From NCBI RefSeq assembly GCF_005543295.1, contig NZ_SRSG01000032.1, positions 17,169 to 81,168 on the forward strand: DNA of 64,000 nt, given 5' to 3'. A model generated the notes under the pieces. The model searched no databases, was not told the origin of the DNA, and was given only the letters and a program-made list of their open reading frames with translations. The stretch is from Halalkalirubrum salinum. Lineage in GTDB: Archaea; Halobacteriota; Halobacteria; Halobacteriales; Haloferacaceae. The translations under genes and the position numbers were made by a program. Shown piece by piece: positions 1 through 12,017 of the stretch (positions are counted from its first letter, which is position 1; each line of letters starts with the position of its first letter).

Positions 1-612
1 GTTGGTCGCCTGTTGCGTCCCGCGGACGTCCGTCCAGAGGTCCGAAAACCACTCGTTTCGCTCCTCCCAGAAGTACGCCGCGTTGTAGCGCTCGGCCGCA
101 CCAGGCTCGAACGATCGCCGCGCAGACCCCTTCCGAAACACCAGAATGTACTCATGTTCGAGTGTCACGTACGCGTTCGGCGGCACCATCCCCGAGCCCA
201 TGAACTTCGTCGCGGCGTTGGTCGGCTTGCGCCAGACGATCTCCGGGAGTGGCTCGAAGCCCCGCGCACAGAGGCCAGAAACAATGCGCGATCGGTTCGG
301 ATACACACGGAAACTCCCGCCGAGGGTTCGCGTCGCATCGCCGATGTTGATACACGCAATCGCCCCGTCGACAAGTACCCGTTCGAGTTCGGCCCAAACC
401 TGATCGAGCTGGTCGTGCATCCGGTCGAACGCGTCCAAACCCGCTCCTGCGTCGAGTAACGACCCGATCGCCGGATCGAGGTCGGCGAACAGTTCGTCCC
501 ACATCTCGATCATCGGGTACGGCGGCGAGGTGACGACAAGTTCGACCGATTCGCGATCGAGCTGCTGCATGTCCCGGGCGTCGCCAACAACGACCCGGTG
601 GTCGGTCTTCAT
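1..612 (-). CDS. DNA amino-methyltransferase, partial (CTAG-methylase-like)
   Basis: Transfers a methyl group from S-adenosylmethionine to an exocyclic amino group in DNA. The ATG is at 612 and 204 codons run open to the window edge, so the C-terminus is missing. Residues 28-32 read TSPPY, the catalytic motif IV of N4-cytosine/N6-adenine methylases; VWRKPTNA and [10 protein letters not shown] follow. Motif IV near the N-terminus fits the order in which the SAM-binding motif comes later, outside the window. It resembles the orphan CTAG methylase (Zim) widespread in haloarchaea; that assignment is from memory of the family. No restriction endonuclease is visible beside it. Confidence 0.8.
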   Translation of the reverse strand, partial: MKTDHRVVVGDARDMQQLDRESVELVVTSPPYPMIEMWDELFADLDPAIGSLLDAGAGLDAFDRMHDQLDQVWAELERVLVDGAIACINIGDATRTLGGSFRVYPNRSRIVSGLCARGFEPLPEIVWRKPTNAATKFMGSGMVPPNAYVTLEHEYILVFRKGSARRSFEPGAAERYNAAYFWEERNEWFSDLWTDVRGTQQATN

Positions 613-677
613 CACCGGCACATCAAAGCGGGAGCAAATAACGGTTGGCGTACGCACCGGGTCAGTTCGGCAGTCTG

Positions 678-1277
678 TCAGACCTGTCGTTCACTGATCT
701 CTTCGGCGACCCGATCGCCCGGCCGGCGAAGCTCACCAGATTCAACCTCGTACACGTAGCCGGATACGGTCACGTCGTCGGGGATTAACGACGATTCTCG
801 AAGATACTCGACCTGGGCAGCACACGCTTCGTCGATATCATCAGTCATTTTGACCCAATCCATGATATCCGCGTCGCCAATGTTCAACTCCGGCAGGGAC
901 GGATCGAGGTCGGCCGCGTCGAGATCGCCCGCCTGTGCCTGCAGCCCCTCCCGAACCGCATCGTCTGGCGCGCTCATCATTCCGCAGTCGGTGTGGTTGA
1001 TGATAATGATCTCTTCGGTGTCGAAGAAGTTCGTGGTCAGCGCGGCCGATCGGATCACGTCGTCAGTGACCTTCCCGCCGGCGTTGCGAAACACTTGCGC
1101 GTCACCGAGTTCGATCCCGAGCGCGTCTTCGACCGGAATCCGCTCGTCCATGCACGCGATGACGAGCAGTTGCTTGTTCGTCGGAACGCCTTCGCGTCGG
1201 CGGCGAGCCCATGTTTGTCGATCGTCGACTGACTCGTCTACGTGTTCGTGATGATGGTCGTGTTCGTGATCGGACAT
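678..1277 (-). CDS. Beta-class carbonic anhydrase with His-rich N-terminus
   Basis: Zinc enzyme interconverting CO2 and bicarbonate in the cytoplasm; about 199 residues, normal for a small beta-CA. The zinc ligands and the Asp/Arg dyad are visible: C42-x-D44-x-R46 in ACMDERIP, and H95/C98 in NHTDCGMM. I chose ATG 1277; ATG 1301 and a longer reading to 1412 are also open, but the longer one runs into the upstream gene. The first twelve residues contain six histidines ([12 protein letters not shown]), a possible metal-scavenging tail that is not part of the catalytic fold. Same strand as the HTTM gene, which ends at 1400. Confidence 0.88.
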   Translation of the reverse strand: MSDHEHDHHHEHVDESVDDRQTWARRRREGVPTNKQLLVIACMDERIPVEDALGIELGDAQVFRNAGGKVTDDVIRSAALTTNFFDTEEIIIINHTDCGMMSAPDDAVREGLQAQAGDLDAADLDPSLPELNIGDADIMDWVKMTDDIDEACAAQVEYLRESSLIPDDVTVSGYVYEVESGELRRPGDRVAEEISERQV

Positions 1278-1399
1278 CACCGTGTTGTTGGAGACGGCCA
1301 TGCTGAGGCGTTTCGGAACCACAGGCGGTTGCCGGCACACCTCGATACCGGCAGCGATCACCGGATCCAACGCAAAAGTCATCCGCTGACAGCTAGTGG

Positions 1400-2983
1400 C
1401 TACGCCGAACACTCCATCTTGATCAGTGTGAGCTGTCTAAGATCCTCCTCATACTCGCCGCCAACCGGACTCTCTTCGTACATGCGGTAGACGACGATCC
1501 GCTCGACCGATGGGCCGTGGGTGTCTCTCGCCTCGCTGCAGGCCCACTCACCGTAGGCGGTTGCGATCGTGCCGTACTCATCGCCGTAGGCGGAATCACG
1601 GACGGTTTCGAGGTACTTGCGCTCCCGGAAGCTGTCGTACTTTTTCGAGGCATCGGGCGGCCGATCGAAATCCGGTTCGCCGCCGTCCAGCGGCTCAGCG
1701 GTCGAGCCGTTTGCGAATTCGGCTTCGATCACGAACCAGCTGTACGATCGGCTGGGGTTCGGCGCGTACAGTCCCCAGCTCTGTTGGTCAAGATGCGGAC
1801 TATCGACTTCTGCGGGGACATCAGCCTCCGTCACGTCGATCGCGGTGAACGCGACGATCCACACGACTAATAGAAACCCAATCACGGTCAACAGCGATCG
1901 ACCGTAGGAGACGGCGTAGTCGGCGGCGTTGCCGTGGCCGCGATCGCGAAACGCCGACAGCGCCCGCCGCTCAATCGGCGGCGCTGAGAGGCGACCGTCA
2001 TCCAGCCTCCACTCACTGACACGATCGGGAATTCGACGAGAAATCACGTCCCAAAAGCCCGAGCCGAGGTACGGAAGCACCGCGACCGTGAGTACGAGCG
2101 GGAACAACCCAACCATCATCGAGAGCGCCATCCCAACGAACGACGAGATGTACGCCAGTGCGGCGATCGTCCGGGGCCAGCCGATCGGGACCAACAAAAA
2201 CAGGATCGAGCCGCTCAACAGCACGACCCAGCCGTATGTCAGCGCCGTCAGCAGTGTCGGATACTGGGCGATGACGTTGCCGAGGTAGATCGTCATGACG
2301 TCGTTTGCCATCGCGATACCCAGCGCCTCGCCGGCGAACCAGGTACTCCCCTCGTGTTTGAGGATCGCGTTGGCGGAGAATACCGCAAGCGGCTGGAGCA
2401 ACAGCGCGGCCGTCCCGAAACTCGTGACCGTACGACGCGCGTGGCCACGTCTAAGCGCGTCGATCGACCATCGCTCGCCGAGCGGGTTCGCGAGTGCAAC
2501 CAACAGCAGCACGCGAAAGAGCCGATCGCCGCCGTTCAACAACACAGGGTTTCGTGCGTGTAGCGAAATCAGCAACAAAAGCGAAATAAATCCAACTGTT
2601 CGGGTCCGATACCCCACGATGAATGCGATCGCAAAGAGCCCGGCAATGACGAACAGAAGTTGTTGAAGCCACAGGTCCCCAGACAGCGCGTGGAGTGAGA
2701 GCCCCGTGTACTGGCTGTACGTCGTTTCGTAGGTAGCGATTGGGTACACGCCAGTGTCGGTGTAATACAGCTCCATGTTCCCCGCACGATGAAGCAGATC
2801 GACGAGAATGGTACAGCCGAGCGCGATACGCACCGCCGCAAGCGCCCGCGTATCGACGCTAAAGCGTCGCTGGACTGCTTGAGCAATGGCGGTGACATAC
2901 CCACGGACCGACCTATTATCACGGTCTGTCTCGGCAGGAGTCTCGGTCGCACGATCGGAGTCAACAGGTGGCTTCGACGTCAT
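1400..2983 (-). CDS. HTTM-domain integral membrane protein
   Basis: A 527-residue polytopic membrane protein. The N-terminal 330 residues carry several hydrophobic spans and the features of the HTTM (vitamin-K-dependent gamma-carboxylase-like) domain: an R-x-A-L start (VDTRALAAVRIALG), an RNPVLLNGGDRLFR loop, and a later span around residues 365-385. The soluble C-terminus (residues 385-527) contains a LDQQSWGLYAPNPSRSYSW stretch as in other archaeal HTTM proteins. The substrate is unknown; gamma-carboxylation has not been shown for haloarchaeal members. Upstream of the carbonic anhydrase on the same strand. Confidence 0.8.
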   Translation of the reverse strand: MTSKPPVDSDRATETPAETDRDNRSVRGYVTAIAQAVQRRFSVDTRALAAVRIALGCTILVDLLHRAGNMELYYTDTGVYPIATYETTYSQYTGLSLHALSGDLWLQQLLFVIAGLFAIAFIVGYRTRTVGFISLLLLISLHARNPVLLNGGDRLFRVLLLVALANPLGERWSIDALRRGHARRTVTSFGTAALLLQPLAVFSANAILKHEGSTWFAGEALGIAMANDVMTIYLGNVIAQYPTLLTALTYGWVVLLSGSILFLLVPIGWPRTIAALAYISSFVGMALSMMVGLFPLVLTVAVLPYLGSGFWDVISRRIPDRVSEWRLDDGRLSAPPIERRALSAFRDRGHGNAADYAVSYGRSLLTVIGFLLVVWIVAFTAIDVTEADVPAEVDSPHLDQQSWGLYAPNPSRSYSWFVIEAEFANGSTAEPLDGGEPDFDRPPDASKKYDSFRERKYLETVRDSAYGDEYGTIATAYGEWACSEARDTHGPSVERIVVYRMYEESPVGGEYEEDLRQLTLIKMECSA

Positions 2984-3152
2984 GGGAGGGGGCCAGTGCG
3001 CAGGGCCGGGCGGGTCGATCGTCGCGCGTGGTACCGATTCGATCGCCGTCTCTGGCGGCCCTCGCTGAAGTACTCGTAGGTAGATTCATCGATCGGTGTA
3101 TATCTTCTGGTCGGTCGCCGCAATGGTCGGTGACACAACCTATCGATTGCCA

Positions 3153-3659
3153 CTAGTACCGAGCAACCGCGTCGACGATCCCGATCGTCTGGCCGATCCC
3201 AACGATCGCCAACCCGATCGGCATGGCCACCCCAGCAACACCAAGCAGGCCGATCGTATAGGAGAGTGCCCCGACGATCGACCCGATCGCACCGAGAACG
3301 TACGGCCACGCATTCGCGTCCATCGCCAGGGCGGTGTAGCCGTAGCCGATCGCCGGCAAAAGCATCCAGCCGTACAGCGCAACCGCGAGCAACGCCGCCC
3401 CGCCTGCCGACCACAGGCCCACGACGCCCGCGGCAGTGACAACGAAGCCGGCAGTCACAACCAGCCACCACGCCTGAAGTACGCCGGTGCGCATCTCCGC
3501 ACGGCCGGTAATCGAAAAGAGCGCGAGCAGCGCCGCCATGATCGCGTGGCCGATGAGTGCGGTTCGATTACTGATTACGCCGAAATGGAAGGCGATCGCA
3601 AATCCCCACGCCGCCGGAACCAACCCCGCCGGAGCGTACTCTCTGAATCGTCTGAACAT
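3153..3659 (-). CDS. Small polytopic membrane protein, unknown function
   Basis: 168 residues, ATG at 3659. Almost the whole protein is hydrophobic, with about five Ala/Gly/Ile-rich segments and short charged loops. I do not recognise the family. It lies 25 bases downstream of the DUF2062 gene on the same strand, so the two are probably cotranscribed. Codon use and GC match the neighbouring core genes. Confidence 0.65.
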   Translation of the reverse strand: MFRRFREYAPAGLVPAAWGFAIAFHFGVISNRTALIGHAIMAALLALFSITGRAEMRTGVLQAWWLVVTAGFVVTAAGVVGLWSAGGAALLAVALYGWMLLPAIGYGYTALAMDANAWPYVLGAIGSIVGALSYTIGLLGVAGVAMPIGLAIVGIGQTIGIVDAVARY

Positions 3660-3684
3660 ACCGACTGTTTCTCACGACAGCCAA

Positions 3685-4170
3685 TCAGTTTCCCGCCTCG
3701 GCGTGCTCGGCGTTCGATTGCCCGCCGTTGCGGGCGCGGTAGCCGATCGTTAGCTTTCGAACAAGTAGGTAGCTGACAATGGAGAGAACCGTCGCGATAA
3801 TGAGGTTCCCGATGAGTATCCGCCGAACGATGTTGACCGCCGCGTCGAGCAACACGATGTTGAACGGTTCGACGGTTCGCGGCGAAAAGAAAAACCCGCT
3901 TATTTGATAGCTCGCCGCGTGGACAAACGGCTTCGTTGCGGGGTTGAGGACGATCGCCGCGGCGATGAGCGCGAGCTTGTTGACCCAACTGAAAAAGTAC
4001 GCGAGGACGACGAACACCCCGTACCCGAGTCCAAGCGTCGGCAGGGTCGTGATGAATATCCCGATCGCGAAGCTGAGTCCGATCTCGTGAGGCGTGTGTG
4101 ACTCGTTGAACGCCGCCTCGAGTGCCGATCGGACCCGCGCGCGATACGCCGCAAGCCGCCCTTTGAGCAT
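3685..4170 (-). CDS. DUF2062 membrane protein
   Basis: 161 residues. Residues 20-75 carry the DUF2062 signature: a short N-terminal amphipathic segment, the motif SHTPHEIGLSFAIGIFI, a Gly-rich segment (TLPTLGLGYG) and the NPATKPFVH motif. A final membrane span lies near residues 115-140. Function unknown; in bacteria the domain is often found with glycosyltransferases, which is not the case here. ATG at 4170. Probably cotranscribed with the membrane protein ending at 3153. Confidence 0.8.
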   Translation of the reverse strand: MLKGRLAAYRARVRSALEAAFNESHTPHEIGLSFAIGIFITTLPTLGLGYGVFVVLAYFFSWVNKLALIAAAIVLNPATKPFVHAASYQISGFFFSPRTVEPFNIVLLDAAVNIVRRILIGNLIIATVLSIVSYLLVRKLTIGYRARNGGQSNAEHAEAGN

Positions 4171-4233
4171 CTACTGTCCTGCTACGTGTACGAGGGCAAA
4201 TAGTTGCCGGACACAGCCCACGCATAGTCGAGA

Positions 4234-4812
4234 TTATCGAGTGAATTCGGTGACGAGCGACGACAGCGCCGGATTCGGATCATCGAGCGCCGCCATTGCT
4301 TCGGCCGCCCGATCGGATAGCTCCGCAACCCGCTCTTCGGCGGCCTGATACGCCGGGTCAGACTCGATACCAACCACTGCTGCTTCCGACCGCAGCGTCC
4401 GGAGCTTCGCAGAAAGCGCGAAATACTCTCTGACCGCACAGTCAAACGAACGCAGCGCGAGGAGCTGGTCGACGGTTCGGGTGGCAGTTTCGCGATCGAT
4501 CGGCTTGCACACGTAGGTGTCGAGCGGCATCGAGAGAATATCGACTGAGGGGACGTCAGCGCTGACCATTCCAACGGGACACGACGACTCCGCGCGGATC
4601 GACCGGAGTATCTCCTCACCAGATGCTTCCGGAAGCTGTCGATCGAGCAAGGCTGCCTGGACCGTGTCATCGAAGCAGTCTATCGCCTCCGTCCCATCCG
4701 CAGCGAGTCGGAGATCAATGCGATCGCCTAGCCAGAGGCCATACAACTCGCGGAGTCCCGGCTCATCCTCCGCGATCAATAGCGGGCCGCCGCTGAGCGT
4801 GTCAGTTGACAT
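4234..4812 (-). CDS. HalX-type response regulator
   Basis: 192 residues. Receiver domain (about 8-115) with the acidic pair in LLIAEDEPGLRELY, the phospho-acceptor Asp in ALLDRQLPEASG, the switch Ser in MVSADVP and the conserved Lys in YVCKPID. The C-terminal 70 residues are the Leu/Ala/Glu-rich helical HalX domain found in haloarchaeal regulators. ATG 4812 gives the usual N-terminus; a longer reading to 4914 adds an unrelated tail. No histidine kinase is adjacent, so the partner is unknown. Confidence 0.85.
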   Translation of the reverse strand: MSTDTLSGGPLLIAEDEPGLRELYGLWLGDRIDLRLAADGTEAIDCFDDTVQAALLDRQLPEASGEEILRSIRAESSCPVGMVSADVPSVDILSMPLDTYVCKPIDRETATRTVDQLLALRSFDCAVREYFALSAKLRTLRSEAAVVGIESDPAYQAAEERVAELSDRAAEAMAALDDPNPALSSLVTEFTR

Positions 4813-4928
4813 GATGGGCGTAGAGCACGTCTCGAATACACGATTGTCCCGAGGGGATATGTATTTTGCCGGCGATCTATGACTGCCGAGATTGCGATCG
4901 TCGCCTGATCGCATATATGTACTCGAAC

Positions 4929-6443
4929 CTATAAGTCATATAGTTCGTCGTACTTTTCGGTCACGTACTGGAGGAAATACGAGGCCGAGAAGTCCTCACC
5001 GGTCGCTTGGACGACGAGGTCATTCGTTTTGTACCGCTGTCCGTGTTGGTGAACGTTTTCGCGGAGCCACCCGGTGAGATCGTCGAACTCGCCGGCTCGA
5101 ATGCGATCGTCGAGTGACCCAACATCGTCCTCGGCGGCTGCAAAGAGCTGGGCGGCCATCACGCTGCCGAGCGAGTACGTCGGGAAGTACCCAAAGCTGC
5201 CGTGGCTCCAGTGGATGTCCTGCAGACAGCCGACTGAGTCGGTTTCAGGACGAATGCCGAGGTACTCCTCGTAGAGATCGTTCCAGCGATCGGGCACGTC
5301 CGCAACGTCGAGTTCGCCCGAGATGAGTTCGCGTTCGATCTCGAAGCGGACGATAATGTGCATGTGGTAGGTCAACTCGTCGGCCTCGACGCGGATGAAG
5401 TTGTCCTCGTACACCTGGTTGGCCGCCTCGTAGGCCTCCTGGGCGGTGAGATCGTCGATGCCGTCGAAGTGGTCTTTGACTGTCGGGAGGACGTGCTCCC
5501 AGAACGGCTTCGATCGGCCGACGTGGTTCTCCCAGAGCCGCGACTGTGATTCGTGCACCGAGAGGTCCCGTGAGGTGCCGAGCGGCGTCCCAAAGTCGTC
5601 CTTCGAGAGCCCGAGATTGTACCACGCGTGGCCGAACTCGTGGATCGTCGCGGTCAGCGCCCCGAGCGGATCAGACTCGTCGAACCGGGTTGTCACGCGC
5701 GCGTCGAACTGGTTACCCGACGTGAACGGGTGCGAAGAGGTGTCGAGACGGCCGTGATCCCAGTCGTATCCGAGTGTCGAAAGCACGTCCCGCGAGAGTG
5801 CCTCCTGGGTTTCTTCGGGGAACCTGCCCGAAAACGCGTTTGTTGCCAGCGACGCGTCGGACGCGCGGATATCCTCGATGAGTGGGACGAGCGTCTCACG
5901 CAACTCTGTGAGGATGTCCTCAGCCTGATCGAGCGGCAACCACGGCTCGTAGTCCGCGAACAACACGGCGTAGGGATCGGCGTCGGGATCGATGTGCTCG
6001 GCGTACTCGCGTTTGAGCTCAACCAGCGTTTCGAGGTACGGCGCGAACGTCTCGAAGTCGTCGTCGGCCTTCGCAGACTCCCACGCGTTCAGCGCCTCGC
6101 TCGTCGTTTCGGAGATCTCCGCGACGAGCGCTGTCGGGACCCGCTCGGCTCGCTCATACCTGCGGCGGACCTCTCGGACAACTGCCGCCTGATCATCGGT
6201 GAGATCCGCATCGTCGAGTTCGTCGAGGAGATCGCCAACCTCGCCGTCGACGAGCAGTTCGTGCGACAGTGACGACAGCGTCGAAAGCTGCTTGGATCGG
6301 GCGGGCGTGCCGCCTGCGGGCATCATCACCTGTTGATCCCACGAGAGCACCCCCGAGGCGCTCTCGACAGCGGTGATTTGTTCAACCTCCGAGACGAGCT
6401 GCTCGTAGGCGTCTGGCGTTTTTTTGGGGGACTGTGTCGACAT
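4929..6443 (-). CDS. M32 family metallocarboxypeptidase
   Basis: Cytoplasmic zinc carboxypeptidase (thermostable carboxypeptidase 1 family), 504 residues, the usual family length. The zinc motif HEFGH is at residues 268-272 in TIHEFGHAWYNLG, with the third ligand expected in LWENHVGRS about 30 residues on. Other family motifs seen: SWDQQVMMP near the N-terminus, HPFTSG, and IHWSHGSFGYFPTYSLG near the C-terminus. ATG 6443 starts the protein at MSTQSPKKT; the longer reading to 6548 is not family-like. Monocistronic. Confidence 0.92.
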   Translation of the reverse strand: MSTQSPKKTPDAYEQLVSEVEQITAVESASGVLSWDQQVMMPAGGTPARSKQLSTLSSLSHELLVDGEVGDLLDELDDADLTDDQAAVVREVRRRYERAERVPTALVAEISETTSEALNAWESAKADDDFETFAPYLETLVELKREYAEHIDPDADPYAVLFADYEPWLPLDQAEDILTELRETLVPLIEDIRASDASLATNAFSGRFPEETQEALSRDVLSTLGYDWDHGRLDTSSHPFTSGNQFDARVTTRFDESDPLGALTATIHEFGHAWYNLGLSKDDFGTPLGTSRDLSVHESQSRLWENHVGRSKPFWEHVLPTVKDHFDGIDDLTAQEAYEAANQVYEDNFIRVEADELTYHMHIIVRFEIERELISGELDVADVPDRWNDLYEEYLGIRPETDSVGCLQDIHWSHGSFGYFPTYSLGSVMAAQLFAAAEDDVGSLDDRIRAGEFDDLTGWLRENVHQHGQRYKTNDLVVQATGEDFSASYFLQYVTEKYDELYDL

Positions 6444-6557
6444 TATCCACATATGTGGGTTCGATCGGTATGAATCCGACGTATCCGGACGGCTGGGCGG
6501 GTGATCGTAGTGCAGTCCAACGGCGCAGCCGATCGCTGCTCGACACAAGCGGACCGA

Positions 6558-7643
6558 TCAAAACCGTTCGGCGGCCGTCCGGTAGATCCGCTCACAGCGA
6601 TCGAGAACGTCGATCGCCGCGCTCTCGGTTTTCGTGTGCGCCTCGCCGGGTTCAGAGGCCCCACAGACGACACAGGAGACGCCAGCCTGCACGAGCCAGC
6701 CTGCGTCGGTCGCGTGTGGCTTCGTGACGTGCTCAGGAGACCTGTCTTGGACGTCAACCGCTGCGTTCAACACAAGTTGGGCAAATTCTTTGTCGTCACA
6801 GGCCATCGGCGGCAGATCCTGCTCGACGACATGCTCGACGCCGTCGATCGCCGCTGCCCGTGTGAGATCGGCGTACCCGCCAGGAACGGTTCGCTCGTCG
6901 ATTGTCACCGTACACTCGTCAGGAACGACGTTCCAGGCGGTCCCGCCGTCGATCTTGGTGACGACGACACTGCCCTCGACCTGTGTACCGAATACCTCAG
7001 CGGTCGGCACACTGAGATCGCGAACGATGTCGACCGCATCGCAGGCCCGGTAGATCGCGTTCGTGCCTGCTTCGGGTTCGCTCGCGTGGGCAGCCGAGCC
7101 ACGGGCGACGAGCGTGGAGGCACGCCGACCGCGGTGGGCGACAACCACGTCCGTCACGCCGAGTTTCGAGTAGTTCGTCGACCCTTCGGCGACGATCGCA
7201 CAGTCGGGGGCGAAGCCCGCCTCGATCGCCGCGCGCGCACCAGTCCCGCCGATCTCTTCGCCGACAAAGCTGGCAAAGACCAACTCAACGTCAGGTGCAA
7301 TCGCAGCGTCTCGAAACGCCAGCATCGACGCTGCCACCGCCCCCTTCATGTCGGCGGAGCCGCGGCCGTAGATCCGTCCGTCGCGGGTCTCAACGACGTA
7401 CCTCTCGCCGTCGAGTTGTTCGGGCGCGGGCGGGACCACGTCGTGGTGGCCAACGAGCGCGAGCGATCGCTGTGGCTCTCCCGTACCGCTCCGACGCGCG
7501 ATCACGTTGCCTGTCTCGTCGCGGGCCACAGCCGCGTTGGTTTCCGAGCGGAGCCACGACTCGATGCGATCGCCAGCGGCAGTCTCGTCCTCGTGACTCG
7601 GGATCGAAACCAGCTCGACAGTGAGTTCGGCGAGTTCGTTCAC
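6558..7643 (-). CDS. M20 family metallopeptidase (ArgE/DapE-like deacylase)
   Basis: Zinc-dependent hydrolase that removes an acyl or amino-acid group from a small substrate. 361 residues from GTG 7643 (VNELAELTVELVSIPSHE); the reading to 7781 adds an Arg-rich tail unlike the family. Metal-binding motifs are visible: GHHDVVP, YGRGSADMKGAVAA, the catalytic Glu pair in FASFVGEEIGGTG, AEGSTN, and a C-terminal GEAHTKTE. The dimerisation domain lies in the middle. Substrate is not predictable; neighbours (M32 peptidase, KatG) give no pathway. Confidence 0.88.
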   Translation of the reverse strand: MNELAELTVELVSIPSHEDETAAGDRIESWLRSETNAAVARDETGNVIARRSGTGEPQRSLALVGHHDVVPPAPEQLDGERYVVETRDGRIYGRGSADMKGAVAASMLAFRDAAIAPDVELVFASFVGEEIGGTGARAAIEAGFAPDCAIVAEGSTNYSKLGVTDVVVAHRGRRASTLVARGSAAHASEPEAGTNAIYRACDAVDIVRDLSVPTAEVFGTQVEGSVVVTKIDGGTAWNVVPDECTVTIDERTVPGGYADLTRAAAIDGVEHVVEQDLPPMACDDKEFAQLVLNAAVDVQDRSPEHVTKPHATDAGWLVQAGVSCVVCGASEPGEAHTKTESAAIDVLDRCERIYRTAAERF

Positions 7644-7809
7644 AGCCGTAGCTCGTCGCTGTGAGGCAAAACGGTTGTGCCGGCAGCCGAAAGAAGCGAT
7701 ACGCCATCGCGGTGGCCGCGATCGGGACGTGCGGTCGAACGGAGCAACAAGTGCCGCGCGATAAGGATGAAAACCGGTCAAAGCATAGGGATTCGAGGGA
7801 TTTTATTGA

Positions 7810-9975
<2,166 letters not shown>

Positions 9976-10149
9976 TCGCTCCGCTGTTCCACCCGTTAGC
10001 GACTCAAGCGGGTCAGTTCCCCAGACAGAAATCGTAGGATACCGCTTGTCGTCACGGTGACGTTTGACGCCAAAATCGGTCGATCGACGTTGCGTCCGGG
10101 ATCGATCGCAGGTGGACATCCTTATTCGTTCGCCGACATTAGGACAGAT

Positions 10150-12009
10150 ATGAACGTTGTGCCGGACACGAGCGCGGTAATTGACGGCCGCGTGTCCGAG
10201 CGGATCGCCGATGGTACCTACGAGGGCGCGCGAATACTCGTCCCCGAGGCCGTCGTCGGCGAGTTGGAATCGCAGGCAAACGCGGGCTACGACAGCGGCT
10301 GGGACGGCCTCTCGGAACTGCAGCGGCTCACGAGCCACGCCGAAGACGGAACAATCGAGGTCGAGTACGTCGGCCGCCGCCCACGCGCGGACGAACAGGA
10401 GGGCGCAGGCGAAGGCGACATCGATGCGCTCATCCGCGATCTCGCGGTCGAACACGACGCGACGCTGCTGACGAGCGACGTGGTCCAATCAGAGGTCGGC
10501 AAGGCCAAAGGCCTCGCCGTCGAGTACGTCGAACCGCGAATCCGCGGAGACGAAGAGCTCCCCATCATCGACTTCTTCACCGACGAGACAATGTCGGTGC
10601 ACCTGAAAGCTGGGACGAAGCCAAAGGCCAAACGCGGCGCGCTCAGCGACATGCACTACGAGACGATCGACGACGAGGTCTCGACAGACGAACAGATGGC
10701 CGACTGGGCCGATGGGATCGAAACGCTGGCTCGAAAGAGCCGCGAGGGCTTCATCGAACTCTCCGAGCCGGGGATGAAGATCGTCCAGTACCGCGACTAC
10801 CGGATCGCGATCGCCCGCCCGCCGTTTGCCGATGGGATCGAGATCACGGCGGTTCGGCCGATCGCAAAGACCACGCTTGACGACTACGAGTTCGCCGACG
10901 AACTGCGCGATCGGTTCCTCGAACGCCAACGCGGCGTGTTGATCTCGGGGGCACCCGGGGCCGGCAAGTCGACGTTCGCCCAGTCGGTCGCAGAGTTCCT
11001 CAACAACAACGACTACGCGGTCAAGACGATGGAGAAACCCCGCGACCTCCAGGTCGGTCCGGAGATCACCCAGTACACCGCCCTCGGCGGGGATATGGAG
11101 AAAACCGCCGACTCGCTGTTGCTCGTCCGACCGGACTATACGATCTACGACGAGGTCAGAAAGACGAAGGACTTCGGCGTATTCGCCGACATGCGGCTCG
11201 CTGGCGTCGGGATGGTTGGCGTCGTCCACGCCACGCGGGCGATCGACGCACTCCAACGGCTCGTCGGCCGGGTCGAACTCGGAATGATCCCACAGGTCGT
11301 CGACACCGTTGTCTACATCGAAGCCGGCGAGGTCCACACCGTCTACGACGTGGGCACAGAGGTGAAGGTCCCGTCGGGACTGACTGCCGAGGATCTCGCA
11401 CGGCCAGTCATCCAGGTGACGAACTTCGCGACCGGTCGTCCCGAGTACGAGATCTACACGTTCAACCGCCAGGTCGTGACCGTCCCGCTCACTGACGAAG
11501 AGCCAGACGATACCGGAGTCGATCGGATCGCGAAAAAGGAGATCGAACGCGAGATCAAATCTGTCGCCCGCGGCCACGTCGAGGTCGAACTCCAGGGACA
11601 GAACACCGCCGTCGTCTACGTCGACGAAAACGACATCTCCTACGTGATTGGGAAGGGGGGCGGCCGAATCACCGAGATCGAAAACCGTCTCGGGATCGAC
11701 ATCGACGTTCGCACCCACACCGAAAAGCCGGCAGGATCCGGCGGCGTTGCTGGCGGAGACGGCGCCACCGGTAACGCTGTCGAACCACAGGGACAGATTG
11801 TCCAGCCGGAGATCACCTCCAGACACGTCGTGATCCGAATGGACGACCACGTTGGCGAAACCGTGGAGGTCCGCGCCGACGGCGAGTACCTCTTTACCGC
11901 GACAGTCAGCCGTGGCGGCGACATCCAGGTCTCACGAGGCTCTGCAATCGCCGAAGAACTGGAGGATGCGATCGATCGCAAGCGACAGATCACCGTCGTT
12001 CCCGCCTGA
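10150..12009 (+). CDS. PIN domain - AAA/PilT-type ATPase - KH domain protein
   Basis: 619 residues in the architecture of archaeal PINA-type proteins. An N-terminal PIN domain (1-125; VPDTSAVIDG, then TLLTSDVVQ) suggests RNase activity. A PilT/VirB11-like ATPase follows with Walker A GAPGAGKST (267-275) and RPDYTIYDEVRKTKDF. A KH RNA-binding domain sits near residues 490-540 (DISYVIGKGGGRITEIE). Sulfolobus PINA is a hexameric helicase/nuclease; the exact haloarchaeal role is unknown. ATG 10150 (MNVVPDTS) is chosen over the upstream ATG at 10057 because PIN domains begin at this residue. Confidence 0.9.
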   Translation: MNVVPDTSAVIDGRVSERIADGTYEGARILVPEAVVGELESQANAGYDSGWDGLSELQRLTSHAEDGTIEVEYVGRRPRADEQEGAGEGDIDALIRDLAVEHDATLLTSDVVQSEVGKAKGLAVEYVEPRIRGDEELPIIDFFTDETMSVHLKAGTKPKAKRGALSDMHYETIDDEVSTDEQMADWADGIETLARKSREGFIELSEPGMKIVQYRDYRIAIARPPFADGIEITAVRPIAKTTLDDYEFADELRDRFLERQRGVLISGAPGAGKSTFAQSVAEFLNNNDYAVKTMEKPRDLQVGPEITQYTALGGDMEKTADSLLLVRPDYTIYDEVRKTKDFGVFADMRLAGVGMVGVVHATRAIDALQRLVGRVELGMIPQVVDTVVYIEAGEVHTVYDVGTEVKVPSGLTAEDLARPVIQVTNFATGRPEYEIYTFNRQVVTVPLTDEEPDDTGVDRIAKKEIEREIKSVARGHVEVELQGQNTAVVYVDENDISYVIGKGGGRITEIENRLGIDIDVRTHTEKPAGSGGVAGGDGATGNAVEPQGQIVQPEITSRHVVIRMDDHVGETVEVRADGEYLFTATVSRGGDIQVSRGSAIAEELEDAIDRKRQITVVPA

Positions 12010-12017
12010 GCAGGGAC

